From a virus, in IMG/VR virus record IMGVR_UViG_3300014050_000046, positions 1-45,716 of that record: 45,716 nt of DNA, one strand, 5' to 3'. Each line of letters starts with the position of its first letter. Within the stretch, counting starts at the first letter, position 1. The translations under genes and the position numbers were made by a program. The notes under the pieces were generated by a model that saw nothing but the letters and a program-made list of their open reading frames with translations, was not told where the DNA came from and made no database searches. Shown in pieces: positions 39,093 to 45,630 of this stretch.

Positions 39093-39121
39093 GGCTGAGG
39101 CCGGATAACTTTCAGTCAACA
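39093..39121. repeat. Integrase arm-type repeat, copy 2
   Basis: The second copy of the 29-bp repeat, identical to 38792-38820 except for T at the eighteenth base. A further half copy, CTTCAGTCAATG (39122-39133), follows at once and contains the integrase stop codon. TTCAGTCAA therefore occurs twice within 20 bases on this side. Confidence 0.7.
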
Positions 39122-39127
39122 CTTCAG

Positions 39128-40210
39128 TCAATGCAGCTTTTCCAAAGCAACAGAGGCATCGAGCCCACGAGCTTCGAGCGCGGCCGTTGACCCCTCCATC
39201 CATTTTGGCGAAAGATGCATATAACGCTGGGTCGTCGTGACGCTGACATGGCCCATGAGGGCTTGGATCACCCCGACCGGAACGCCCTTGATCGCAAGGT
39301 GCGAGGCAAACGTATGGCGGAGGTCTTGGATGCCGATGGGCTTAACTCCGGCCTTCTGGCACGACGGCTTGAACTCTTTTCCGCAAAGCCGTTCCAGGAG
39401 CATGGGGAAATTAAAAACCTTCGTCTCGGCTGAGGCCGGTTTCAGGTGCTCAAGGTCGGAGTAGACAATCTGGTTCATCGGGATGAAACGGGTGCGCCTT
39501 CCCTTGGGCGGCTTCACCGTCCTTGTGACGTAGTCAAAAGACTTTGAAATGGTGAGAAGGCGGCGGTCAAAGTCGAGATCCCCGCGCAAGAGAGCCTCTG
39601 CCTCGCCACGCCTGAGTCCGGTGTTCATCAGGACCGACGCCAGCATATAAAGACCAGGATCGTGTTGAGCCGCCCATGCGAGATACTTTTCCGCCTCCTG
39701 AAAGTCCCAGTAGTTGAATGGCTGCTCGGTGAGCTTAAGCGGCCGGACAATCGCAATCGGGTTCTCTGAAATGACTTCCCAGTAAACCGCATCATTCATC
39801 ATTTTTTTCAGAAGACCGACGATCGAGTTGACGGTCCGCGGCTTTCTTCCCTTGGACAAGACGGCTTGAAGGTCTGTTGCTACCGCGCGGGTGATCTCAG
39901 TCAGCTTCATCTCGCCAAGGCGCGGAGCAAGGTGCTTGAGGATAATGTTTTCGTCACCGTGGGCGGTTCCGGCAGATTTGAAAACCTTGGCGTGTTTTTC
40001 AAGCCAGACGGGCCAGAACTCGTTGAAGGTTGGCACCCCGTAGCCGGGGATCGTCAATTCGCGGAGGCTTCCTGGGGTTTGCTTTGCAATCTCAAGTTTC
40101 GCTTCCCAAGCCCGCGCCTCTTCCTTGCGCTCAAAGGTCTTGGAATACTGCCTTCCGCAGTAACGCCAAACAACCAACCATTTACCACTCGGTCTTTTGT
40201 GTATGCTCAT
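39128..40210 (-). CDS. int: Tyrosine integrase
   Basis: A 360-residue site-specific recombinase from the ATG at 40208-40210 (GAGGA seven bases upstream); an ATG 27 bases earlier is possible. It begins with an arm-binding-like S-I-H-K-R-P-S-G-K-W-L-V-V-W-R. The core-binding domain spans ~65-160. The catalytic domain has R200 in T-G-L-R-R-G-E, a Lys near 236, R298 and H299 in Q-D-L-R-H-T, H321 in M-G-H, and the nucleophile Y330 in Q-R-Y-M-H. The first position of the usual H-x-x-R box is Gln (Q295), an uncommon but tolerated change. It ends at the arm-type repeats, next to attP in tRNA-Arg(UCU). Confidence 0.95.
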   Translation of the reverse strand: MSIHKRPSGKWLVVWRYCGRQYSKTFERKEEARAWEAKLEIAKQTPGSLRELTIPGYGVPTFNEFWPVWLEKHAKVFKSAGTAHGDENIILKHLAPRLGEMKLTEITRAVATDLQAVLSKGRKPRTVNSIVGLLKKMMNDAVYWEVISENPIAIVRPLKLTEQPFNYWDFQEAEKYLAWAAQHDPGLYMLASVLMNTGLRRGEAEALLRGDLDFDRRLLTISKSFDYVTRTVKPPKGRRTRFIPMNQIVYSDLEHLKPASAETKVFNFPMLLERLCGKEFKPSCQKAGVKPIGIQDLRHTFASHLAIKGVPVGVIQALMGHVSVTTTQRYMHLSPKWMEGSTAALEARGLDASVALEKLH

Positions 40211-40281
40211 CTCTCGGTCCTCTTGTGGGCGGTTCATTTACTCAACCAGCTAAACCACCCATGAACTCACCCTCAGGGCAA

Positions 40282-40653
40282 TCAATATTGCGCCTGAGCC
40301 AGCTTCTCCACGACCTCATCCAACCTGTAGCGGACTCCGCGTTTTCCAATGGAGTAACGAAGAAGCCCGGTCCTTGCCGCGTGATGGCGGAACGTGTTGA
40401 TGGCTATCCCAAGGCGGCGTGAGGCTTCTTTTTGATCAACAAAAACCGCACGCGACGGATTTTTGACCTCGGCCTTCCTGCCGCTTGCAAGGGAAAGGCG
40501 CTCAAGGATGTCCGTCCACGAGTACATGACGCGCCGCGGAGAGACCCGCTCTCGCTCAAACTGAAGTTCAGCCGCAAGGTTTCTAAAGTGCTGAAGGGTG
40601 ATGGAAAGGCGCTCTGCCGCTTTTCTGGCAGAGACCTGGTCGTCACGATTCAT
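40282..40653 (-). CDS. Excisionase-like protein with two helix-turn-helix units
   Basis: A 123-residue protein with ATG at 40651-40653 and GGAG upstream. It has two winged-helix-like halves: S-A-R-K-A-A-E-R-L-S-I-T-L-Q-H-F-R-N-L, and V-D-Q-K-E-A-S-R-R-L-G-I-A-I-N-T-F-R-H-H followed by L-L-R-Y-S-I-G-K-R-G-V-R-Y-R-L. The second half resembles the product of the preceding gene. Just upstream of the integrase, it is probably excisionase or a small repressor. It overlaps the preceding gene by 11 bases. Confidence 0.7.
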   Translation of the reverse strand: MNRDDQVSARKAAERLSITLQHFRNLAAELQFERERVSPRRVMYSWTDILERLSLASGRKAEVKNPSRAVFVDQKEASRRLGIAINTFRHHAARTGLLRYSIGKRGVRYRLDEVVEKLAQAQY

Positions 40654-40969
40654 TTTCTTCTCCACTCTTTTTTTCTTCTTTCAGGATTTTTTCGCGGATC
40701 TCACCCCAGCGGTAACGGACGTTTCGGCCAATCAGGTAGCGCTGCACCCCTTCCCGGGCGACGGCGTTGCGAAACGTATTCAGTGCGCAGTCAAGGACCA
40801 TGGCCGCAGTCCTTTGGCTGACGTAGACGTTGTCGTCTATAAAATCCACCGGACGACGCCTGACGCGCTCGTCCACAGCGCGCTGGTCAAACTCCTCCAT
40901 GGAAGTCGTAACGCGCACAGTGTCTTCATCGTCCAGGTAATCAACTTCAAAGGCCTTTGCACTTGTCAC
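40643..40969 (-). CDS. Excisionase-like helix-turn-helix protein
   Basis: A 108-residue protein from the GTG at 40967-40969, with AAGGAG about eight bases upstream; another GTG lies two codons earlier. An acidic N-terminus (D-Y-L-D-D-E-D-T) precedes V-S-Q-R-T-A-A-M-V-L-D-C-A-L-N-T-F-R-N-A and Q-R-Y-L-I-G-R-N-V-R-Y-R-W, a MerR/excisionase-type fold. It is clearly related to the second half of the next gene, so the pair probably arose by duplication. Confidence 0.65.
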   Translation of the reverse strand: MTSAKAFEVDYLDDEDTVRVTTSMEEFDQRAVDERVRRRPVDFIDDNVYVSQRTAAMVLDCALNTFRNAVAREGVQRYLIGRNVRYRWGEIREKILKEEKKSGEENES

Positions 40970-41083
40970 CGCCACTGCTCCTTCTGGCCCCTTTTGAGGG
41001 CCTGAATCAAAAGCGCACCACTAATGTCGCCGCCCCGACCATAGCCTGCTTGCGTGAGGCTCCTGCGAAAGCGTCGGCAAAAA

Positions 41084-41386
41084 TCAGAAATCACTGTCGT
41101 CAAAACCTTCACCAGTCTGCCTCCGCTGAAGTTGCTTGATGATCCACTCGACCGTGTCGATGTAGTCGGCGTCGTTTGAAAAGATCCTTTTCAGATCCGA
41201 CTTGACGCACTCAATCGCCACCGACGGCTCAATGCCAGAGTCGATCAGCTCTTCGATTTTCAAAAAAGCTTTCTCTGATTGGGTTCTTTGCATGGCAAGC
41301 ACCCCCGACACCTGACGCTCTGTATTTTTTTCTTCGCTTGGACGCCTAACCAAGGCGTCATGATGCGACTTTGAAACACTTTGCAT
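41084..41386 (-). CDS. Helical early protein, unknown
   Basis: A 100-residue protein starting ATG at 41384-41386, overlapping the stop of a 29-codon frame as TGATG. It is helical and charged (A-F-L-K-I-E-E-L-I-D-S-G-I-E, D-T-V-E-W-I-I-K-Q-L-Q). The R-I-F-S-N-D-A-D-Y-I-D-T segment is not recognised. It has no strong binding site of its own, so translation may depend on the upstream short frame. Confidence 0.6.
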   Translation of the reverse strand: MQSVSKSHHDALVRRPSEEKNTERQVSGVLAMQRTQSEKAFLKIEELIDSGIEPSVAIECVKSDLKRIFSNDADYIDTVEWIIKQLQRRQTGEGFDDSDF

Positions 41387-41475
41387 CAGCGAGTCAATCC
41401 CGTGAAACCACTGCCGCCCAACTGCTTTGCGTCTTCTTGCACTTCCTTGATCTTCATTGCATCTCTATTGCCCAT
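41386..41475 (-). CDS. 29-residue leader-like ORF
   Basis: ATG at 41473-41475 to TGA at 41386-41388 encodes 29 residues (M-G-N-R-D-A-M-K-I-K-E-V-Q-E-D-A-K). The stop overlaps the start of the next gene, suggesting translational coupling. It lies over a row of 10-bp repeats, so this could be regulatory DNA that happens to be open rather than a gene. Confidence 0.4.
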   Translation of the reverse strand: MGNRDAMKIKEVQEDAKQLGGSGFTGLTR

Positions 41476-41477
41476 CA
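41427..41477. repeat. Five degenerate 10-bp repeats (TTGC-type)
   Basis: TTGCGTCTTC (41427), TTGCACTTCC (41437), TTGATCTTCA (41447), TTGCATCTCT (41457) and TTGCCCATCA (41468) follow each other at 10, 10, 10 and 11 bases. TTGCATCAGC (41382-41391) lies 35 bases before. They lie before the 100-residue gene. Confidence 0.5.
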
Positions 41478-41487
41478 AAATATTTTT

Positions 41488-42195
41488 TTATGCGACGCCA
41501 AACCGGAACCGTCTTCTCTGGATGTACGCCCTTTTGGCTTCCATGGTCGGAAAGACCGACGACCCGGCAACTTGGTTGCAGCGTGGGCAGGACAAAACGA
41601 GATTGTTGAAGTTGTTTGTCCCACCAAAGCTAATCGGGATGATGTGCTCGATGTGGTATTTTTCTAACTTGCTAAAGCAATACGCGCAGTCGCCTTGCTG
41701 AATCTCCATCAGCCTTCTGACGATTTTTACTGAGATCACGCCTTTTTTTCGTGCCGTTCCCGCCAAACAACGAAAGTTCAGCCGACCTGGATCTGTGACG
41801 CCTCGATTGGGCCATTCTGTCTGACAGGACGCACAGGAAATATCGTTCAGAGAAGAAATTGAAATCGCACGGCATACTTCGCAACGGAATCTAATCAGAA
41901 AAACATCGCCAGCCTGAATGACCTCCTTCACAGCCATCGGTTCGCAAAATTCGATTTTCCGAAATTCTTTTTTATCGGATTTTATTAGTCCGAGTTTTTC
42001 CATTTCTGATATGCAAAATCGCTCTATAGTCGCCTTGCGTTTTTTAGGCCCCGCCTTACGATTTCCACCGAACAGGCTTTTAGGTTTGAGATTTTCGCTG
42101 TCCATCAATCGAATTCCCTCGTTTTGTCGGAAACAACCGTCGTTTTTTTTCACTGCTTTGATGAAACTTCTGTTCTGCATCTCCTTGCATCTCAC
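41488..42195 (-). CDS. HNH endonuclease with extra zinc-finger
   Basis: A protein of up to 235 residues; the GTG at 42193-42195 overlaps the helicase stop as GTGA, and the ATG at 42178-42180 is an alternative. Cys105, 108, 121 and 124 (C-E-V-C, C-A-S-C) form a zinc site. The C-terminal part is an HNH nuclease: C-A-Y-C (170-173), H-I-E-H-I-I-P (181-187), N-N-F-N-N-L-V and C-P-R-C-N (203-207). It cuts or nicks DNA. Its place after the helicase gene, with a lower-GC sequence than the neighbours, suggests a free-standing homing endonuclease. A packaging role is less likely because it is far from the terminase. Confidence 0.8.
   Translation of the reverse strand: MRCKEMQNRSFIKAVKKNDGCFRQNEGIRLMDSENLKPKSLFGGNRKAGPKKRKATIERFCISEMEKLGLIKSDKKEFRKIEFCEPMAVKEVIQAGDVFLIRFRCEVCRAISISSLNDISCASCQTEWPNRGVTDPGRLNFRCLAGTARKKGVISVKIVRRLMEIQQGDCAYCFSKLEKYHIEHIIPISFGGTNNFNNLVLSCPRCNQVAGSSVFPTMEAKRAYIQRRRFRFGVA
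42175..42194. repeat. 10-bp repeat pair at helicase/HNH junction
   Basis: CTGCATCTCC (42175-42184) and TTGCATCTCA (42185-42194) are adjacent, matching the dispersed unit TTGCATCTCY. They cover the overlapping stop and start of two genes. Confidence 0.5.
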
Positions 42196-43610
42196 CTTTG
42201 GGATCCGAGAGAGGCGAGCACCTGATCGGCCGAATCTTTCTGGCGGCGACGGATGATCTTGCCGGCATCGCCCGTTGTTTTGACCCGTGAGAACGCAAGT
42301 TCCATCTCAAGCGGGAAACTGACCCCCGCCTCGTCGTGGCGGTGCTTTTCAACCAAAAGCTGCGTGGGCTCGTCCTCTGTCCCCCGGTGGACGAACATCA
42401 CGATGTCGGCATCTTGTTCAAGCGAGCCGCAGTCTTTAAGCATCGAAAGGGTTGGGACCACGGCCCCTGTCCTCTCGGCGTCACGGTTAAGCTGGGCGCA
42501 GCCAAGGACAGCGATTTTAAGTTCCTGCGAGAGCGCTTTGATGCGCCCCGTGATGTGGGTCAGCTCTTGCACCCGGGAGTTCCACCTTTCCCCCGGGCAG
42601 GAAAGTTGCTGGAGGTAGTCGACGATCACAAGAGAGAGCTTGTAGCTTTTCGCGTGCTGACGGATTCGCCTTTCGACGACGTTCCAGTCGGGCATCGATT
42701 TGTCGTCAATCGCAACGGGAAGGTCTCGCAGCGAAATGATGGCCTCTTTGAAGGCCTCCATGTCGCTTCCCTCCCCAAACTCGCCCCGCCTCATCCGGTT
42801 GGATGAGATCCTGCTGCCGTGGGAAATCATTTTTGTCGTCAGTTCCGTGTGGCCCATCTCGTGAGTGAAGTAGAGAACGCGGGAACCGGATCTTGCCGCT
42901 CCCAGGGCGATGTTGATGGCGACTGTCGTCTTGCCCACCCCCGGTCTTGCTCCGAGGACGTGGAAGCCCTGACGGTTGATGCCGCCATATTTTGCGTCAA
43001 ACTCTCCAAGGCCGGTTTTGATCAGAAGCGACTCGCCGGAGGCCTTGGCCTTTATCGCCCGTTCAAGCTCTTCTGTCGCAGCCTCAAGGCTCTCCTGGAG
43101 AAGAACCGTGCGCCCTCCACTCACCGCTTTGACCGTTAAGAGATCGTCCCAGGTCTTTGCCGCAAGCGATGAGACGTCTTTTGGCTCATCTGGATTGAGG
43201 GACGCCACGTTTGCCGCCAGCTCGTTTGCCTTTCTTGCAACGGCCTCGGCCTGCGAAAGGGCAATGATGTGGTTAGCGTGATAGACAGCCGACTGCGCTA
43301 CGGGCGCGTTTACGAGGATATCGACGATCTCAACGTTCCAGATCGGCGGGTAAACCTTGCCGGCCGTCACGGCTTCCCATCCAAGCGGCCGACCAGACTG
43401 AAAGGCGTCTACAATCCAGCCCCAGAATGTCCTGTGGCTTTCCCGCTGGAAGTGATCGGGGGAAAGACCGGCACCAAGGCACTCCTCGACAATGCGGCTT
43501 GCCTCCCTCGGGCCGTTGTTCCAGACCATGCCCACAATTTGCAGCTCGTCTTTTTCCCGCTGGGGAAGGCCCTGGTAGTAAGACGCCATGGCATCTTGGC
43601 TGGCAATCAT
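42192..43610 (-). CDS. dnaB: DnaB-like replicative helicase
   Basis: A 472-residue helicase starting ATG at 43608-43610, which overlaps the loader stop as ATGA. The N-terminal helical domain (~1-115) is followed by a linker helix and a RecA-like domain with Walker A G-A-R-P-G-V-G-K-T (220-228) and Walker B L-V-I-V-D-Y-L-Q-Q-L (327-336). Other DnaB motifs are E-M-G-H (motif 1a region, normally E-M-S/P), L-G-C-A-Q-L-N-R (sensor) and L-K-D-C-G-S-L-E-Q-D-A-D. It unwinds DNA at the fork as a hexamer and is loaded by the neighbouring DnaC-like ATPase. Confidence 0.95.
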   Translation of the reverse strand: MIASQDAMASYYQGLPQREKDELQIVGMVWNNGPREASRIVEECLGAGLSPDHFQRESHRTFWGWIVDAFQSGRPLGWEAVTAGKVYPPIWNVEIVDILVNAPVAQSAVYHANHIIALSQAEAVARKANELAANVASLNPDEPKDVSSLAAKTWDDLLTVKAVSGGRTVLLQESLEAATEELERAIKAKASGESLLIKTGLGEFDAKYGGINRQGFHVLGARPGVGKTTVAINIALGAARSGSRVLYFTHEMGHTELTTKMISHGSRISSNRMRRGEFGEGSDMEAFKEAIISLRDLPVAIDDKSMPDWNVVERRIRQHAKSYKLSLVIVDYLQQLSCPGERWNSRVQELTHITGRIKALSQELKIAVLGCAQLNRDAERTGAVVPTLSMLKDCGSLEQDADIVMFVHRGTEDEPTQLLVEKHRHDEAGVSFPLEMELAFSRVKTTGDAGKIIRRRQKDSADQVLASLGSQR

Positions 43611-44350
43611 CTCTGGCTCTCCCAGTCAAACTCGATGACACCAAGGCCGTTGTCGTTCATCCGGTCGGCCACTCGCTCACCAAGAAATCGCTTCATCTCG
43701 AACGTCGGGAGGTTTGACAGAATCAGCGTCGGACGCCGCCTGATGTAACGCTCGTCGAAAATGTGGCAAAGCATCTGCCGTTCAAAGTCGCTTCCAAACT
43801 GGACGCCAATTTCGTCCAGAATGAGAAGGTGCGGATCTGTGAGGCCAGAGATGATCTCAAGCTCTGTCTCCTCGCCGTTACGGTCCCGCCAAGACGCCTT
43901 GATGCGAAGCATGACGTCCTGCACCTTCGCGTAAACAACCGAGAGGCCAAGGTCGATGAGCGCAAGGCCAATAGCACTGGCAAGGTAGGTCTTCCCAGTT
44001 CCCGGGTTCCCAACAAATGCCGCGCACCGGCCGCCACCACAAATTTCGCGGAAGTCCCGGATGTAGTTTTTTGCAAACTCCAAGACACGCTCTTGGCCTG
44101 CGTTTTTCACCTGCCACGCCTCAAGCGAGGCGTCGGCAAAACGTGGTGGGATGCCAGAGTCTTTAAGGCGCAGACGTTTCTCGGCCTCTTTCTCGCGGCG
44201 ACGGCGTTCGGCCTCTTCTTTTTCCTCGGCGGCTTTTCTTTTGGCCTGGCATCCAGGACAACTTGTCCAGAAAAAATGCCGTCCCGTAAGCGTCACGGGC
44301 TCGGACTGGTAGCTGCCGTGCTCCTGGCACTGTCTTGTCTCAGGCTTCAA
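43607..44350 (-). CDS. dnaC: DnaC-like helicase loader
   Basis: A 247-residue AAA+ ATPase. The N-terminus has a probable zinc site (C8, H11, C31, C34 in C-P-G-C) and a charged coiled coil (A-E-E-K-E-E-A-E-R-R-R-R). The ATPase part has Walker A G-N-P-G-T-G-K-T (114-121), Walker B L-L-I-L-D-E (175-180), a sensor S-N-L-P and the arginine-containing V-A-D-R-M. It matches the DnaC/DnaI family that places the hexameric helicase on DNA. ATGA overlaps with both neighbours tie it to one operon with initiator and helicase. Confidence 0.92.
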   Translation of the reverse strand: MKPETRQCQEHGSYQSEPVTLTGRHFFWTSCPGCQAKRKAAEEKEEAERRRREKEAEKRLRLKDSGIPPRFADASLEAWQVKNAGQERVLEFAKNYIRDFREICGGGRCAAFVGNPGTGKTYLASAIGLALIDLGLSVVYAKVQDVMLRIKASWRDRNGEETELEIISGLTDPHLLILDEIGVQFGSDFERQMLCHIFDERYIRRRPTLILSNLPTFEMKRFLGERVADRMNDNGLGVIEFDWESQR

Positions 44351-45279
44351 AACCGACCCCCGTTTGACCAGACAATCGGCTTGTCCCTTGGAGGCGGTTC
44401 ACTGGATGGCCGCTTTGAAGACACCCACTCGGCCTTAAAGCTCCTCCAACCTCGAAGCACGCACTCGGTCAGGGCAGCCTCAAGGGTCCACCCGGCCTTT
44501 GACGCCTCGCGGATGATCCCGTCGAGGGCTGTCTGCGTGACCGGGGCCTTGGCGATCTTCCGGCTTGCCAGGAAGTCGGACCACGTCTGGTCGCTCACGC
44601 CCGGGGGTTGAGTGACTGGCTTTCTCCTTGGCTCCTTCCCGGGAGTGGGATCTTCCTCGGCTTCAAGTTTTGAATTCGAATCACTGCCTGAATTTTTTTC
44701 AGCGACAACACTGCACCCCCCGGAGGGGGGAGGGGGGGTATTATTTTTATTATCAGGAGCAAGAGAAAGAGCAGGAGGAAGAGCAAGAGAAAGAGCAAGA
44801 GGTAGGCTTTCATATTTTGAAGCGTTTGCTTGGCCAATGGTTTTCGCACTGCTTTCGCTTTCAAAAGCGTTTGGTTTTTGCATCTCCATTGCACTTGCTG
44901 CCGCAGGCTTTTGTTTTCCAATTTTCCTTGGCCTTCCGCCTAGTTTTCCCCTTTCGGCCTGTCCGACCAGATACGCGATGCGTTTGTCGATCCCCTTGAC
45001 GACGACGTCCTGCCCATCTCGAAAAACGACGTCTGCTTCGACAAAAGCGTCGATAAGTTGCTCAGGATCTCCCGACCACTGGCAGGCATAGGCAACCTGT
45101 TTTGGAGTCAGTTTTGGGGTGCGTTTGTTGTAGCAGTGGTTCCACAAAAGCAAGCAGCGATACCTCGAAAGCCAAAGGTTTTGGACGTGCAAGGGGACGC
45201 TTTCTTGCCCCAAAATCGTCGCCAGATAATCAAATCTTGGATCCGACCAGAATTCTTGATCCACGTTGACTCTTGCCAT
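44347..45279 (-). CDS. Replication initiator (O-like) carrying a likely origin
   Basis: A 310-residue protein from the ATG at 45277-45279; AAGGAG lies eleven bases upstream. The N-terminal domain (F-W-S-D-P-R-F-D-Y-L-A, L-W-L-S-R-Y-R-C-L-L-L-W-N-H, L-I-D-A-F-V-E-A-D-V-V-F) resembles the winged-helix DNA-binding part of phage initiators. The middle (~140-220) is disordered and low-complexity (L-A-L-S-L-A-L-P-P-A-L-S-L). The end (V-S-D-Q-T-W-S-D-F-L-A-S-R-K, L-E-A-A-L-T-E-C-V-L-R-G-W-R) is a helical region common in replisome-organiser proteins. As in lambda O, the low-complexity part is made by tandem DNA repeats beside an AT-rich stretch. Confidence 0.85.
   Translation of the reverse strand: MARVNVDQEFWSDPRFDYLATILGQESVPLHVQNLWLSRYRCLLLWNHCYNKRTPKLTPKQVAYACQWSGDPEQLIDAFVEADVVFRDGQDVVVKGIDKRIAYLVGQAERGKLGGRPRKIGKQKPAAASAMEMQKPNAFESESSAKTIGQANASKYESLPLALSLALPPALSLAPDNKNNTPPPPSGGCSVVAEKNSGSDSNSKLEAEEDPTPGKEPRRKPVTQPPGVSDQTWSDFLASRKIAKAPVTQTALDGIIREASKAGWTLEAALTECVLRGWRSFKAEWVSSKRPSSEPPPRDKPIVWSNGGRF
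44739..44804. repeat. Putative replication origin: four 12-bp repeats beside an AT-rich block
   Basis: GAGCAAGAGAAA (44757), GAGCAGGAGGAA (44769), GAGCAAGAGAAA (44781) and GAGCAAGAGGTA (44793) are four contiguous 12-bp units inside the initiator gene. Directly beside them lies an AT-rich stretch (44739-44755, only one C/G in 17 bases) followed by long G-runs. This is the iteron plus unwinding-element layout of lambdoid origins. The repeat also encodes a Leu/Ala/Pro stretch, so a protein-level cause is possible. Confidence 0.6.
44878..44894. repeat. 10-bp repeat unit inside initiator gene
   Basis: TTGCATCTCC (44878-44887) is followed, one base later, by TTGCAC (44889-44894). It matches the dispersed unit found upstream of the gene and elsewhere. 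It lies 75 bases from the 12-bp repeats. Confidence 0.4.
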
Positions 45280-45303
45280 GTTGCTGCCCACTCCTTGGCG
45301 CTT

Positions 45304-45382
45304 AAAAAGAAAAAACCCCGCTCGACTTTTCATCCGCACTTAGACCGCCAAGTCCAAGCCCGTTTGCGTTGTCGAGGCGGGG
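45304..45382 (-). terminator. Attenuator-like terminator before the initiator gene
   Basis: On the minus strand CCCCGCCTCGAC (45382-45371) pairs with GTCGAGCGGGG (45326-45316, one bulge), followed by TTTTTTCTTTTT (45315-45304). The 44-base loop has its own small stem (CTTAGAC 45339-45345 / GTCCAAG 45352-45358, one mismatch). It ends 25 bases before the initiator ATG and downstream of the promoter at 45602-45630, so it would stop most leader transcripts unless overridden. Confidence 0.7.
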
Positions 45383-45390
45383 CCACGTTT

Positions 45391-45454
45391 TGCCGCCAAG
45401 AGTCTCAGCGGAAATCGTAATCACGCATCACAAACAGGTTTAGACTTGGCGGCA
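45391..45454. promoter_or_regulatory. Leader inverted repeat able to form alternative stems
   Basis: TGCCGCCAAGAGTC (45391-45404) is complementary, with a one-base bulge, to GACTTGGCGGCA (45443-45454). A second CCGCCAAGTC at 45345-45354, inside the attenuator loop, can pair with the same arm over ten bases. The leader RNA could therefore fold in two exclusive ways, or these are repressor half-sites. Confidence 0.55.
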
Positions 45455-45485
45455 AAGCCAATTTGCAAAAAAGAAGCGGACGCGG

Positions 45486-45524
45486 CAACAAGTAAGTGCA
45501 GTTATACCGCATTTACTTGTGTTG
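45486..45524. promoter_or_regulatory. Long imperfect palindrome in replication control region
   Basis: CAACAAGTAAGTGC (45486-45499) and GCATTTACTTGTGTTG (45509-45524) form an inverted repeat with a nine-base centre; it has one substitution and a two-base insertion. It borders the 10-bp repeats that start at 45522. It could be an operator or a hairpin in the leader RNA. Confidence 0.6.
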
Positions 45525-45547
45525 CATCTCCTTGCATCTCTTTGCAC
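45522..45547. repeat. 10-bp tandem repeats TTGCATCTCY upstream of initiator
   Basis: TTGCATCTC at 45522 and 45532 and TTGCAC at 45542 have an exact 10-base period, one helical turn, so proteins bound here would lie on one face of the DNA. It is the best-matching copy of a unit that recurs in the replication cassette. Confidence 0.6.
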
Positions 45548-45601
45548 AACGGAAATGGGAAAATCAGCGGAGCACTCAGCGGTCAGATCAACGAACGGCG
45601 G

Positions 45602-45630
45602 CTTATAGCGATTCGCAACTATGGTTGCAA
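45602..45630 (-). promoter_or_regulatory. Promoter of the replication operon with operator-like palindrome
   Basis: On the minus strand TTGCAA (45630-45625) and TATAAG (45607-45602) are spaced by exactly 17 bases, a good sigma-70 promoter. The spacer carries an inverted repeat ATTCGCAAC/GTTGCAAT around TATG, so a repressor there would block polymerase. The start point would be near 45595, giving a leader of about 315 bases. Confidence 0.72.

Noticed and set aside
44757-44804. CRISPR-like array
   Set aside because: The 12-bp units are contiguous without spacers and encode part of the initiator protein.
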